A stretch of 64,000 nucleotides of DNA from contig JAEULA010000008.1 in the NCBI GenBank assembly GCA_016793165.1, positions 62,001 to 126,000 of the forward strand, written 5' to 3'. The stretch is from Alphaproteobacteria bacterium. Its GTDB lineage: Bacteria; Pseudomonadota; Alphaproteobacteria; CACIAM-22H2. Shown here one piece after another: positions 10,400 through 21,332 of this stretch. The first letter of the stretch is position 1, and each line of letters starts with the position of its first letter. Below the pieces are notes generated by a model. That model was given only the letters and a program-made list of their open reading frames with translations, was not told the DNA's origin and searched no databases. Position numbers and translations under genes: made by a program.

Positions 10400-11542
10400 G
10401 TGGCGGACGTGACGCTGCGGCCGAGCGAGGCGGACGTCGCTCGGCAGGTCGATCGCTACTTCCTGCGGACCAAGGAGACGGTCCGGCGCTTCGGCGACAA
10501 GCAGGTCACCTACGCCATCTTCATGCGCCGGCCGGTGGTGTTCTGCCCGCGGCTGGCGGTGGACTGGCTGACGGGCATCGCCGCGGCGCGCGGCGTGCCG
10601 GTGAAGATCGAGCTCCGCCACCAGGAAGGCGAGTGGGTCGGCGCCGGCGAGCCGCTGATGTACGTGACGGGGTCGCTGTTCAATCTCGTCGACCTGGAGA
10701 CGACCTACCTGCAGAAGATCGGCCCGGCCTGCGTCGCGGCGTACAACGCCTACACGATGTGCGTGGACCTGCCGAAGGCCGCCTTCCTGGCGATGGACGC
10801 GCGGCACTGCGCCGGCAGCGAGATGGCCGAGATGATGGCCTACGCCGCCTCGGTCGGATCGGCCGCCGCGCAGCGCGAGGTCGGCGCCGTCGGTTTCATC
10901 GGCAGCTCGACCGACGACGCCTCGCGCTTCTTCGGCCAGGCCACCGGGCGCGGGACGATGCCGCACGCCTTCATCGGCTATGCCGGCTCGACCGTGCGCG
11001 CCGCCGAGATGATGGTCGAGGCCTTCCCCGGCGAGGACATCACCGTGCTGGTGGATTACTACGGCACCGAGATCACCGACTCGCTCGCGGTGTGCCGGCG
11101 ATTTCCCGATCTCGCGGCCAGCGGCCGCATCGGTGTCCGCCTCGACACCCACGGCGGCCGGTACATGGAGGGGCTCGACATGGCGAGTTCCTACGCCGTG
11201 CTGGAGCGCCATGCGCCGCTCGCGATCCGCGGCTACCGGACCGACACCGAGCTGCGCCATCTCGTCGGCACGGGCGTGTCGGCGGCCGCGATCTGGCGCA
11301 TGCGCCGGGCGCTCGACGAGGCCGGTTTTCCGAAGACCCGCATCGTCGCCTCCTCGGGCTTCACGCCCGCGAAGTGCAAGACGATGGCTGTCGCCAACGT
11401 GCCGATCGACGTCGTCGGCACGGGCTCCTACCTGCCCGAGGTGTGGACCGAGACCTACGCGACCTCGGACATCGTCGAGTACGACGGCCGTCCCTCGGTG
11501 AAGGTCGGTCGCGAATTCCTGCTGCGCAAGCGCGAGGCATGA
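10400..11542 (+). CDS. Nicotinate phosphoribosyltransferase family protein
   Basis: This 380-residue protein belongs to the nicotinate/quinolinate phosphoribosyltransferase fold. It most likely converts nicotinate and PRPP to nicotinate mononucleotide in NAD salvage. Family features include ARHCAGSEMAEMM, the GTMPHAF segment carrying the histidine expected to be phosphorylated during turnover, LVDYYGTE, and the phosphate-binding VRLDTHGG and ASSGF motifs towards the C-terminus. It is shorter than classical PncB (about 400-430), as in several bacterial subfamilies. GTG at 10400 starts 7 bp after the DAHP synthase stop. It overlaps the next gene by 4 bp. NAD synthetase lies 1.8 kb downstream, which supports a role in NAD supply. 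Confidence 0.85.
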   Translation: MADVTLRPSEADVARQVDRYFLRTKETVRRFGDKQVTYAIFMRRPVVFCPRLAVDWLTGIAAARGVPVKIELRHQEGEWVGAGEPLMYVTGSLFNLVDLETTYLQKIGPACVAAYNAYTMCVDLPKAAFLAMDARHCAGSEMAEMMAYAASVGSAAAQREVGAVGFIGSSTDDASRFFGQATGRGTMPHAFIGYAGSTVRAAEMMVEAFPGEDITVLVDYYGTEITDSLAVCRRFPDLAASGRIGVRLDTHGGRYMEGLDMASSYAVLERHAPLAIRGYRTDTELRHLVGTGVSAAAIWRMRRALDEAGFPKTRIVASSGFTPAKCKTMAVANVPIDVVGTGSYLPEVWTETYATSDIVEYDGRPSVKVGREFLLRKREA

Positions 11543-12597
11543 GCGCGCTTGCCCGGGACTTGTGCGCCCGGCTCGGCATCGCGCTGCCGATCGTCCAGGC
11601 GCCGATGGCCGGGGGCCCGACGACGCCCGAGCTGGTCGCCGCGGTCTCCCACGCGGGCGGCCTGGGCAGCCTCGGGGCGGCCATGCTGTCGCCGGCGCAG
11701 ATCCGCGAGGCCGGCGCGCGCATCCGCGCCCTGACCGGGGCGCCGTTCGCGATCAATCTCTTCGTGCTGCCGCCGGCGTCGCCGACCGCCGACGCGCTCG
11801 AGCCGGCGCTGGCGCGCCTCGAACCGTTCCACCGCGAGCTCGGCCTGCCGGCGCCCGCGATCCCCAATTCCTGGGGCGAGAGCTTCGACGACCAGTTCGC
11901 CGCCGTCCTCGAGGTCGGGCCGGCGGTCTTCAGCACGCATTTCGCCGCGCCGCCTGCCGCCGCGATCGAGGCGTGCAAGCGTCGCGGGATCCTGGTCGTG
12001 ACCACGGCGACCACGCCGGCCGAGGCCGCCGCGCTCGAGGCGGCGGGCGTCGACATCGTCCACGCGCAGGGTGCCGAGGCCGGCGGCCATCGCGGCACGT
12101 TCCTCGCGGCGGCCGACGCCGCGCCGATCGGCACGATGGCGCTCGTGCCGATGATCGCCGATGCCGTGCGGGTGCCCGTGATCGCGTCGGGCGGCATCAT
12201 GGACGGCCGCGGTATCGCGGCCGCGCTGGCGCTCGGCGCCTCGGCCGCGCAGCTCGGCACCGCCTTCCTGGCCTGCCCGGAAGCGGGCACGCATCCCCTC
12301 CACAAGCAGGCGCTCGCGCAGGCCGAGGGCACCATGCTCACCCGCGGCGTCACCGGCCGCGTCGCCCGCGGCCTGCGCAACAGGCTGCTGGAGACGCTCG
12401 AGCGCGACGCGGCGGCGGCGCCGGACTACCGCGTGCAGAACCGGCTCGCGGGACCGCTGCGCGCGGCGGCGGCGCAGCAGGGGCGCGCGGAGTTGATGGC
12501 GATGTGGGCCGGGCAGGGCCATCGGCTCGCCCGCGCGGAGCCGGCCGCCGAGCTTGTCGCGCGCTTTGCCCGCGAGGCCGGGCTGAGCCGCGGATGA
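11539..12597 (+). CDS. Nitronate monooxygenase (FMN-dependent)
   Basis: The 352-residue protein is of the 2-nitropropane dioxygenase / nitronate monooxygenase family, FMN-containing TIM barrels that oxidise alkyl nitronates. N-terminal IVQAPMAGGPT, the GAEAGGHRG segment with the catalytic histidine, and phosphate-binding ASGGIMDGRGI and GTAFLACPE occur in the right order. The family also includes enoyl-ACP reductase FabK-like proteins; the AGGH motif favours the monooxygenase. Its ATG overlaps the preceding TGA (ATGA), so it is translationally coupled to the phosphoribosyltransferase. The physiological substrate is unknown. Confidence 0.87.
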   Translation: MSALARDLCARLGIALPIVQAPMAGGPTTPELVAAVSHAGGLGSLGAAMLSPAQIREAGARIRALTGAPFAINLFVLPPASPTADALEPALARLEPFHRELGLPAPAIPNSWGESFDDQFAAVLEVGPAVFSTHFAAPPAAAIEACKRRGILVVTTATTPAEAAALEAAGVDIVHAQGAEAGGHRGTFLAAADAAPIGTMALVPMIADAVRVPVIASGGIMDGRGIAAALALGASAAQLGTAFLACPEAGTHPLHKQALAQAEGTMLTRGVTGRVARGLRNRLLETLERDAAAAPDYRVQNRLAGPLRAAAAQQGRAELMAMWAGQGHRLARAEPAAELVARFAREAGLSRG

Positions 12598-12722
12598 TCC
12601 GGCGTCGGGGCGCCGCCGGCCCCCGTTCATGGTGAAGGGTCGGCTACCATGCGGCCCGCACGACGCCGCCGCGCCGCGTGGCCGGTGGCGCCACGGCGGC
12701 TGAATCTGCTATGGCCCGCGCC

Positions 12723-13265
12723 ATGTCAGAAGCTCCGTCCCAGCACGGCCTCGAAAAGGTGGTCGAGAGGATCATCTTCGCCAGCCGCTGGCTGCAGGCG
12801 CCGCTCTATCTCGGGCTGGTCGTCGTCCTGCTGCTGGTCGTCGTCAAATTCCTCGCCGAGCTCGTGCATCTCAGCGCGATCCTGTTCAGCGCCGACGAGA
12901 GCCGGATGGTCCTCTACGTGCTGACCCTGGTCGATCTCGTGATGGTCGCCAACCTGACCGTGATGGTCATCATCTCGGGCTACGAGAACTTCGTCAGCCG
13001 GATCGAGAACGTCGACTCCGCCGACCAGCTTTCGTGGTTCGGAAAGCTCGATGCCGGCTCGCTCAAGATCAAGCTCGCCTCGTCGATCGTCGCGATCTCC
13101 TCGATCCACCTGCTCAAGGCGTTCCTCGATGCCGGCACGATCGCCAACGACAAGCTGCTGATCCTGGTCGCGATCCATCTCACCTTCGTCGTGTCGGCGA
13201 TCCTGCTCGCCTATCTCGACAAGCTCGCCTTCGGCGGTCACGCCAAGGGCGGCAAGGGCCATTGA
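12723..13265 (+). CDS. UPF0114 / YqhA family inner-membrane protein
   Basis: This 180-residue membrane protein matches the UPF0114 (TIGR00645) family. The N-terminus IIFASRWLQAPLYLGL is diagnostic and is followed by several hydrophobic helices, at about residues 26-52, 65-90, 110-130 and 145-168. A charged tail ends in KGGKGH. No biochemical role is established for the family. ATG at 12723 is chosen because family similarity begins a few residues later; ATG 12711 and GTG 12678 are in-frame alternatives. It lies between nitronate monooxygenase and NAD synthetase on the same strand. Confidence 0.85.
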   Translation: MSEAPSQHGLEKVVERIIFASRWLQAPLYLGLVVVLLLVVVKFLAELVHLSAILFSADESRMVLYVLTLVDLVMVANLTVMVIISGYENFVSRIENVDSADQLSWFGKLDAGSLKIKLASSIVAISSIHLLKAFLDAGTIANDKLLILVAIHLTFVVSAILLAYLDKLAFGGHAKGGKGH

Positions 13266-13306
13266 CCGCCGCGCGTCGCGGACCAGGGAGCGAGCCAGTT
13301 CGTGCC

Positions 13307-14971
13307 ATGACCGATGCGCTGTCGATCGCCGTCGCCCAGATCAACCCGACCGTCGGCGACATCAAGGGCAATGTCGCCCGGATCCGGGCGTTCCGCGCCG
13401 AGGCCGCGAAGCAGGGAGCCGCGCTGGTCGTCTATCCCGAGCTCTGCCTCGCCGGCTATCAGCCCGAGGATCTCGTGCTCAAGCCCGCCTTCCTCGATGC
13501 CTGCCGGGCGGCGGCCGAGGCCCTGGCCGCCGAGACCGCCGACGGCGGGCCGGCGCTGCTGATCGGCGCTCCCTGGGTCGAGGGCGCCTTGCCCTACAAC
13601 GCGGCGCTGCTGCTCGACGGCGGACGCATCCTCGCGCAGCGCTACAAGCAGGACCTGCCGAACTACGGCGTGTTCGACGACAAGCGGGTGTTCGCTGGCG
13701 GACCGCCGCAGGGGCCGATCGTGTTCCGCGGCGTTCGACTCGGCGTGATGATCTGCGAGGACATGTGGAAGCCCGACGTGAGCGAGACGCTCGCGGAATC
13801 GGGCGCCGAGATCCTCGTGGTGCCGAACGGCTCGCCCTACGAATTGAGCAAGACCGACGAGCGGCTCCAACTCGCCCTCGCACGGGTGGTCGAGACCGGA
13901 CTGCCGCTGATCTACGTCAACCAGGTCGGGGGCCAGGACGAGGTCGTCTACGACGGCGCCTCCTTCGCCCTCGATGCCGACCGCTCGCTCGCCGGCCAGG
14001 CGCCGGCGTTCCGCGAGGCCTTGCTGATGACCCGCTGGGCGCGCGGCGGCGCGGGCTGGCGGCGCGACGGGGCGCCCGATGTCGCGCCGCCGCCCTCGGG
14101 CCTCGAGGCGATCTATTCGGCGCTTGTCGTCGGGCTCGGCGACTACGTGACGAAGAACCGCTTTCCCGGCGTGATCCTCGGCCTGTCGGGCGGCATCGAT
14201 TCCGCGCTGACCGCGGCGATCGCCGTCGACGCGCTCGGGGCAGGGCGCGTGCGCGCGGTAATGATGCCGTCTCCCTACACGAGCCGCGAGAGCCTCGAGG
14301 ACGCGGCCGCGGTCGCGACTCTGCTCGGCATCGCATACGAGAGCGTGTCGATCGAGCCGGCGATGTCGGCCTTCGCCGCCATGCTCGCGGGCGCGTTCAA
14401 GGGCACGAAGCCGGACATCACCGAGGAGAACATCCAGTCCCGCGCGCGCGGCCTGACGCTGATGGCGATGTCGAACAAGTTCGGCCACATGGTCGTGTCG
14501 ACAGGCAACAAGTCGGAGATGTCGGTCGGCTACGCGACGCTCTACGGCGACATGTGCGGCGGCTACGCCGTGCTGAAGGACGTCTACAAGACGACCGTGT
14601 TCGAGCTTTGCCGTTGGCGCAACGGCCATCGCCGCGACGACTGGCACGGTCCTGCCGGCCCGGTGATGCCCGAGCGCGTGATCACCAAGCCGCCGACCGC
14701 CGAGCTGAAGCCCGACCAGACCGACGAGGCATCGCTCGGGCCGTATGCCAAGCTCGACGACATCCTGCACTGCCTCGTCGAGAACGAGATGCGCGTCGAG
14801 GACATCGTCGCGCGCGGCCACGACGAGGCCTATGTCCGGCGCGTCTGGCGGATGCTCGACCTCGCCGAGTACAAGCGCCGCCAGGCGCCGCCCGGCGTGA
14901 AGATCAGCCGGCGCGCCTTCGGCCGCGACCGTCGCTATCCGATCACCAACGGCTTCAAGGCCGGCGGCTGA
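13307..14971 (+). CDS. nadE: Glutamine-dependent NAD+ synthetase
   Basis: NadE amidates nicotinate adenine dinucleotide to NAD+, the last step of NAD synthesis, here with ammonia released from glutamine. The 554-residue protein fuses an N-terminal nitrilase-type glutaminase, with triad Glu45 (YPELCL), Lys114 (RYKQDL) and Cys150 (MICEDMW), to a C-terminal ATP-pyrophosphatase synthetase with SGGIDS at 294-299. STGNKSEMSVGYATLYGD in the latter is also conserved. The start at 13307 is the first ATG before the conserved IAVAQINPTVGD. With the phosphoribosyltransferase at 10.4 kb it forms a local NAD-producing set. Confidence 0.96.
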   Translation: MTDALSIAVAQINPTVGDIKGNVARIRAFRAEAAKQGAALVVYPELCLAGYQPEDLVLKPAFLDACRAAAEALAAETADGGPALLIGAPWVEGALPYNAALLLDGGRILAQRYKQDLPNYGVFDDKRVFAGGPPQGPIVFRGVRLGVMICEDMWKPDVSETLAESGAEILVVPNGSPYELSKTDERLQLALARVVETGLPLIYVNQVGGQDEVVYDGASFALDADRSLAGQAPAFREALLMTRWARGGAGWRRDGAPDVAPPPSGLEAIYSALVVGLGDYVTKNRFPGVILGLSGGIDSALTAAIAVDALGAGRVRAVMMPSPYTSRESLEDAAAVATLLGIAYESVSIEPAMSAFAAMLAGAFKGTKPDITEENIQSRARGLTLMAMSNKFGHMVVSTGNKSEMSVGYATLYGDMCGGYAVLKDVYKTTVFELCRWRNGHRRDDWHGPAGPVMPERVITKPPTAELKPDQTDEASLGPYAKLDDILHCLVENEMRVEDIVARGHDEAYVRRVWRMLDLAEYKRRQAPPGVKISRRAFGRDRRYPITNGFKAGG

Positions 14972-15017
14972 TGCGCGCGGACCGGGCCCGCGCCGACGGC
15001 GCGCGAAGGGGCGATCC

Positions 15018-16364
15018 ATGGCCGGCGTGAGGGTCCGCTTCGCGCCCAGCCCGACGGGCCGCATCCATGTCGGCAATGCCCGCGGCGCGCTGATCAACTG
15101 GCTCTTCGCGCGGCGGCACGGCGGCGACGTGCTGCTGCGCCTCGACGACACCGATCGCGAGCGCTCGACCGAGGCCTTCGCGCTGGGCGTCGAGGAGGAT
15201 CTGCGCTGGCTCGGCCTGGACTGGGACGATTACGCGCGGCAGTCCGACCGCTTCGATCGCTACGCCGCGGCGGCCGAGCGGCTCAAGGCGGCCGGGCGCC
15301 TCTACCCCTGCTACGAGACCGACGAGGAGAATCAACTCAAGCGCTTCCAGCAGGTCGCCGCGGGTGGGATGCAGATCTACGATCGTGCCGCGCTGCGCCT
15401 GTCCGACAAGCAGCGCCGCGTGTTCGAGAGCGAGGGCCGCAAGCCCCATTGGCGCTTCCTCATCGAGTACAAGGAGACGAGCTGGGTCGACGGCGTCCGC
15501 GGCCGGCAGGTCTTTCACGGCTCGAAGCTGAGCGATCCCGTGCTCATCCGCGCCGACGGCACGCCGACCTACACGCTCGCCTCTGTCGTCGACGATACCG
15601 AGCTCGCGGTCACGCACGTCATCCGCGGCGAGGATCACGTCGCGAACACCGCCGTGCAGCTGCAGATCTTCGAGGCGCTGGGAGCGGTCGAGAGCATCAA
15701 CTTCGCGCATTTCACGCTGCTGACCGACACCGGCGGCCACAACCTGTCCAAGCGCCTCGGCAGCCTGTCGATCGAGAGCCTGCGCGACGAGGGGCTGTCG
15801 CCGATGTCGATCAACGCGCTGCTGGCGCGGCTCGGCACCGCGGACCCTATCGAGCCGGTCATCGATCTGCGGGACCTCGTCGCCGGTTTCGACCTCTCGC
15901 GGTTCGGGCGCGCGGCCCCGAAACTCGACGTCGACGAGATCCGCCGGCTGAACGCCGCGATCGTGCACGACCTGCCGTTCGAGCGGGTCCGCGGCGAACT
16001 CGCCCGGCTGTCGCTCGGCGGGGTCGACGAAGCCTTCTGGAACGCGGTGCGCGCCAACCTCGATCGCATTGCCGACGCCGGGGAATGGTGGCGGATCTGC
16101 CGCGAGCCGCTCGCCCCGGTCATCACCGAGCCGGATTTCGTGGCGGCGGCCGCCGGCCTGCTCCCGCCCGAGCCGTGGTCGAGCTCGACCTGGCCGGACT
16201 GGACGCGGGCCGTCGGCGCCGCCACCGGGCGGAAGGGCAAGGCGCTCTTCCTGCCGCTTCGGCTGGCGCTGACCGCACGCGAACATGGACCCGAGCTCAA
16301 AACGCTGCTACCGATCCTGGGTCGCGCGCGGGCCCAGGCCCGCCTGCGCGGCGAAGCGGCCTGA
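15018..16364 (+). CDS. gltX: Glutamate-tRNA ligase
   Basis: This class I aminoacyl-tRNA synthetase charges tRNA-Glu. In alphaproteobacteria such enzymes also feed the transamidation route to Gln-tRNA. The 448-residue protein has the HIGH-type motif HVGN at 17-20 after FAPSPTGRI, DDTDRERS, and a KMSKS-type NLSKRLGS near residue 240. Many alphaproteobacteria carry two GltX paralogues with partly different tRNA preference; which this one is cannot be decided here. The start at 15018 fits the usual beginning just before VRVRFAPSPTG. It is followed by cysS after 176 bp. Confidence 0.93.
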   Translation: MAGVRVRFAPSPTGRIHVGNARGALINWLFARRHGGDVLLRLDDTDRERSTEAFALGVEEDLRWLGLDWDDYARQSDRFDRYAAAAERLKAAGRLYPCYETDEENQLKRFQQVAAGGMQIYDRAALRLSDKQRRVFESEGRKPHWRFLIEYKETSWVDGVRGRQVFHGSKLSDPVLIRADGTPTYTLASVVDDTELAVTHVIRGEDHVANTAVQLQIFEALGAVESINFAHFTLLTDTGGHNLSKRLGSLSIESLRDEGLSPMSINALLARLGTADPIEPVIDLRDLVAGFDLSRFGRAAPKLDVDEIRRLNAAIVHDLPFERVRGELARLSLGGVDEAFWNAVRANLDRIADAGEWWRICREPLAPVITEPDFVAAAAGLLPPEPWSSSTWPDWTRAVGAATGRKGKALFLPLRLALTAREHGPELKTLLPILGRARAQARLRGEAA

Positions 16365-16540
16365 TCGGGGATCCCCGACCGGGCGCCGCGGATGACCGGG
16401 ACGTACGGACGGGACGCGATGTTCAGGGGACGCACGAGCTGTTGTCGGCGAATTAGCGCGGGCTGCTGAAGCCCCGTCCGACGATTCTCGTTGCCGGCCC
16501 TCCAAGGGGCCGTCCGTCCTCCAAGCACCGGTCCCTGTCC

Positions 16541-17935
<1,395 letters not shown>

Positions 17936-17937
17936 CC

Positions 17938-19536
17938 ATGGCCGACCGCGTCTATCTCTACGACACGACGCTGCGCGACGGGGCGCAGACCCAGGGCGTC
18001 GATTTCGGCGTCGCCGACAAGCGCGCCATCGCCGAGGCGCTGGACCGGCTCGGCGTCGACTATGTCGAGGGCGGCTGGCCCGGGGCGAACCCGACCGACG
18101 ACGCGTTCTTCGCCGACGCGCCGCGTTTCCGGCAGTCGCGCTTCGCCGCCTTCGGCATGACTCGGCGGTCCGGTCGGTCGGCCGCCAACGACCCCGGGCT
18201 CTCGGCCGTGCTCGCGGCCGGCTCACCCGTGGTGACCCTGTTCGGCAAGACCTGGGATTTCCACGCCCGGCAGGCGCTGGGCATCGAGCTGCCGGAAGGC
18301 GTCGCGATGGTCGGCGAGTCCGTCGCCGAGGTCGTGCGGCGCGGCCGCGAGGCGATCTTCGACGCCGAGCATTTCTTCGACGGCTGGAAGGCCAATCCCG
18401 GCTTCGCGCGCGACTGCCTGAAGGCGGCGCTCGCGGGCGGGGCGCGCTGGATCGTGCTCTGCGACACCAACGGCGGGACGATGCCGCACGAGATCGAGCG
18501 GATCGTCGGCGAGGTCATGAAGTTCGTCCCGGGCGACCGCCTCGGCATCCATTGCCACAACGACACCGAGAACGCGGTGGCCAACTCGCTGGCGGCGGTG
18601 CGCGCCGGCGCCCGGCACGTCCAGGGCACGCTGAACGGCCTCGGTGAACGCTGCGGCAACGCCAACCTGACGGCGATCATCCCCAATCTCGTCCTCAAGC
18701 TGGGCTTTGCGACGGGCATCGCCCCGGACCAGCTCGCGCAGCTCACGCACGTGTCGCGGCTGCTCGACGACCGGCTGAACCGCGCGCCGGCGCGCAACGC
18801 CGCCTATGTCGGCGAGAGCGCCTTCGCCCACAAGGGCGGCGTCCACGTCTCGGCGGTGGAGAAGGACCCTCGCACCTACGAGCACGTGGCGCCGGAGTCG
18901 GTGGGCAACCGGCGCAACATCGTCGTCTCGGACCAGGCCGGCCGCTCGAACATCCTGGCGCGCTTCCGCGAGATCGGCCTCGAGATCGCCCCCGACGATC
19001 CGCGCCTGATGCGCCTCATCGACGACGTCAAGGGGCGCGAGCACGACGGCTTCGCCTATGACGGCGCCGAGGCGAGCTTCGAGCTGCTGGCGCGCCGCGC
19101 GCTGGGCCGCATCCCCGAATACTTCACGCTGGTTTCGTTCCGGGTGATCACGGAGCGGCGCTTCAACGCGCGCGGCGAGCTCGTCACCATGTCCGAGGCC
19201 ACGGTGAAGCTCGACGCCAAGGGCCAGCGCTTCATGACCGTCGGCGAGGGCAACGGTCCGGTCAACGCGCTCGACGGCGCGCTGCGCGCCGCCCTGGTGC
19301 CGATGTACCCGGCTTTGGGCGAGATGCGGCTGGTCGACTACAAGGTCCGCATCCTGACGCCCGAGGACGGGACCAAGGCCGTGACGCGGGTGATGATCGA
19401 GAGCGCCGACGGTCCGCTGCACGGCCCGGGTGCGCGCCACTGGTCGACCGTCGGGGTCTCGGCCAACGTCATCGACGCGTCCTACAACGCTTTGCACGAC
19501 GCGATCACCTGGAAGCTCTTCCACGCGGCCGGCTGA
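17938..19536 (+). CDS. cimA: (R)-citramalate synthase
   Basis: CimA condenses pyruvate with acetyl-CoA to citramalate, a threonine-independent way to 2-ketobutyrate and isoleucine. The 532-residue protein opens with YLYDTTLRDGAQTQGVDF, as in the DRE-TIM metallolyase family. It has the metal-binding HCHND segment, NGLGERCGN, and a C-terminal allosteric domain of the LeuA type. The GGWPGANPTD segment and length fit the CimA-type group better than LeuA or homocitrate synthase, but substrate choice rests on subfamily pattern. It starts 2 bp after the cysS stop. Confidence 0.88.
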   Translation: MADRVYLYDTTLRDGAQTQGVDFGVADKRAIAEALDRLGVDYVEGGWPGANPTDDAFFADAPRFRQSRFAAFGMTRRSGRSAANDPGLSAVLAAGSPVVTLFGKTWDFHARQALGIELPEGVAMVGESVAEVVRRGREAIFDAEHFFDGWKANPGFARDCLKAALAGGARWIVLCDTNGGTMPHEIERIVGEVMKFVPGDRLGIHCHNDTENAVANSLAAVRAGARHVQGTLNGLGERCGNANLTAIIPNLVLKLGFATGIAPDQLAQLTHVSRLLDDRLNRAPARNAAYVGESAFAHKGGVHVSAVEKDPRTYEHVAPESVGNRRNIVVSDQAGRSNILARFREIGLEIAPDDPRLMRLIDDVKGREHDGFAYDGAEASFELLARRALGRIPEYFTLVSFRVITERRFNARGELVTMSEATVKLDAKGQRFMTVGEGNGPVNALDGALRAALVPMYPALGEMRLVDYKVRILTPEDGTKAVTRVMIESADGPLHGPGARHWSTVGVSANVIDASYNALHDAITWKLFHAAG

Positions 19537-19555
19537 CGGGCGCCGCGCCCGAGGC

Positions 19556-19584
19556 TTGACGCTGGCGAGGGTGCGGGCGATACG
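19556..19584 (+). promoter_or_regulatory. Possible promoter for the TrmJ-like gene
   Basis: TTGACG (19556-19561) and GATACG (19579-19584) are separated by 17 nt in the 123-bp gap between cimA and the methyltransferase gene. The -35 box is near consensus and the -10 box is weak. It is the best candidate in this gap. Confidence 0.4.
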
Positions 19585-19659
19585 CGGGCGCGTCGTCCGG
19601 TCGGGACGACACGGTCCCCGTCGCGCCCCAGCGACGTCCGTCGGCTCGGAGGAGTGTCG

Positions 19660-20469
19660 TTGTCCGCCCCGGTGATCGTGCTCGTTCGCCCCCAGCTGGC
19701 CGAGAACATCGGCATGGCGGCGCGGGCGATGCTCAATTGCGGGCTCACCGAGCTGCGCCTGGTCCGGCCGGACGAGCCCGCCGACCATCCGCGGGCGATC
19801 GCGGCCGCGACGCATGCGGACGGCGTGCTGCGTTCGGCGCGCACGTTCGACACGCTCGACGCGGCGATCGCCGATCTGCACCACGTCTTCGCGACCTGCC
19901 CGCGCCATCGCGACATGGTCAAGGGACTGATCACCCCGCGCGCGGCGGCCGAGGACCTCCACGCCATGGCCGCGAACGGCGAGCGGCCCGGTATCCTGTT
20001 CGGCCCGGAGCGCACCGGGCTCGAGAGCGACGAGGTGAGCCTGGCCGACGTGCAGGTCTCGATTCCGCTCAATCCCGGCTTCAATTCCCTCAACCTCGCC
20101 CAGGCCGTCCTGGTGATGGGATACGAGTGGTGGCAGGCCCGAGCACAGGAGCCGGCACGCACGCTGGTCGTGAACAAGGCCGTGCCCGCCAGCAAGGGCG
20201 AGCTGCTCGGGTTCTTCCGGCGGCTCGAAGCCGCGCTGGACGCCTGCGGGTTCCTGCGCGACCAGCGGATGCGGCCGACGATGGTCCGCAACATCCGCGC
20301 GATGTTCCAGCGCGCCGGGTTGATGAGCCACGAGATCAACACGCTCCAGGGCATCGTGACGGGCCTGACCGAGAGGCCGCATGCGTCGCCGATCCCCGGC
20401 TCGCGGACCGCGAAGCGGACGACCGCGGAGGCGGGGGCCGACGATAAGAGCGGCGATTCAACGACCTAG
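19660..20469 (+). CDS. TrmJ/TrmH-family tRNA or rRNA 2'-O-methyltransferase
   Basis: This 269-residue SPOUT-fold methyltransferase uses S-adenosylmethionine to methylate ribose 2'-hydroxyls in RNA. The knot motifs are VLVRPQLAENIGMAARAM at the N-terminus, LFGPERTGLES in the middle and IPLNPGFNSLNLAQAV. They match TrmJ, which modifies position 32 of tRNAs, better than other SPOUT groups. TTG at 19660 is chosen because GGAGGAG at 19648-19654 sits 5 nt upstream; a GTG at 19654 would lie inside that site. A charged tail of about 30 residues ends the protein. The exact RNA target is inferred. Confidence 0.85.
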   Translation: MSAPVIVLVRPQLAENIGMAARAMLNCGLTELRLVRPDEPADHPRAIAAATHADGVLRSARTFDTLDAAIADLHHVFATCPRHRDMVKGLITPRAAAEDLHAMAANGERPGILFGPERTGLESDEVSLADVQVSIPLNPGFNSLNLAQAVLVMGYEWWQARAQEPARTLVVNKAVPASKGELLGFFRRLEAALDACGFLRDQRMRPTMVRNIRAMFQRAGLMSHEINTLQGIVTGLTERPHASPIPGSRTAKRTTAEAGADDKSGDSTT

Positions 20470-20515
20470 GATACCGGGCCGCCTGCGACGCACGCCGGCT
20501 CCGTCACGATGACGT

Positions 20516-20545
20516 TTGACAGCCCGCCCGGCGAACGAGTATCAA
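20516..20545 (+). promoter_or_regulatory. Promoter for rpsD
   Basis: A perfect -35 box TTGACA (20516-20521), an 18-nt spacer and TATCAA (20540-20545) lie about 60 bp upstream of the rpsD start, in the 137-bp gap after the methyltransferase gene. Its quality fits a highly expressed ribosomal protein gene standing outside the large ribosomal operons. Confidence 0.65.
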
Positions 20546-20606
20546 CCCGCGCGTTTTGGCGATGGCGCGTCCGTCGCCCCTTTTCATTTCCACGGAAATC
20601 CGGCTG

Positions 20607-21215
20607 ATGAGCAAGCGCGTCTCTGCGAAGTACAAGATCGCCCGCCGCCTGGGCGTGAACCTCTGGGGCCGGGCGAAGGCCCCGAACACCGATCAGGGCC
20701 CCGGCCAGCACGGTGCGCGGCGCAAGAAGCCGTCCGATTTCGGCCTGCAGCTGCATGCCAAGCAGAAGCTCAAGGGCTACTACGCCAACATCACGGAACG
20801 TCAGTTCCGCAAGATCTATACCGAGGCGGCGCGTCGCCGCGGCGACACCGGCGAGAACCTCGTCGAGCTCCTCGAGCGCCGTCTCGACGCAGTGGTCTAC
20901 CGGCTCAAGTTCGCGGTGACGCCGTTCCAGGCGCGCCAGCTCGTGAATCACGGCCATGTCCGCGTCAACGGCAAGAAGGTGAACATCGCTTCCTACGTCG
21001 TCGACGACGGCGACACGATCGAGGTCAAGCAGGCGTCGAAGGAGCTGCAGCAGATCCTCGCGGCGCAGCAGTCGAACGAGCGGCAGGTGCCGGATTACCT
21101 GCAGCTCGACGAGAAGTCGCTCAAGGGGACGTTCGTGCGCGCGCCGAAGCTCGCCGACGTGCCGTATCCGGTGCAGATGGAGCCGAACCTGGTGGTCGAG
21201 TTCTACTCGCGCTGA
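20607..21215 (+). CDS. rpsD: 30S ribosomal protein S4
   Basis: S4 is a primary 16S rRNA-binding protein that nucleates assembly of the small subunit body. The 202-residue product begins [21 protein letters not shown] and contains the central [16 protein letters not shown]-terminal S4 RNA-binding domain ([32 protein letters not shown]) follows, and it ends VVEFYSR. The frame is open further upstream, but the ATG at 20607 matches the family N-terminus exactly. It is monocistronic by layout, with its own promoter and a strong terminator. Confidence 0.97.
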   Translation: MSKRVSAKYKIARRLGVNLWGRAKAPNTDQGPGQHGARRKKPSDFGLQLHAKQKLKGYYANITERQFRKIYTEAARRRGDTGENLVELLERRLDAVVYRLKFAVTPFQARQLVNHGHVRVNGKKVNIASYVVDDGDTIEVKQASKELQQILAAQQSNERQVPDYLQLDEKSLKGTFVRAPKLADVPYPVQMEPNLVVEFYSR

Positions 21216-21241
21216 CCCGGCTCGGGGCTCGCCCCAACGAA

Positions 21242-21280
21242 ACGGCCCGGCATCGCAGGATGCCGGGCCGTTCTGCTTTC
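21242..21280 (+). terminator. Intrinsic terminator of rpsD
   Basis: A 13-bp perfect stem (acggcccggcatc paired with gatgccgggccgt, loop gcag) is followed by ttctgcttt. It begins 26 bp after the rpsD stop and is the clearest rho-independent terminator in the window. Confidence 0.88.
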
Positions 21281-21332
21281 GGGCGGCCGGGCGGCGGTCC
21301 GGCTGCGCCGAAGCGCGGCCGGACCTGCCCGC

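Noticed and set aside
16365..16540. T-box or other leader regulating cysS
   Set aside because: The 176-bp gap has two short GC hairpins, but no T-box sequence, specifier loop or T-run was found.
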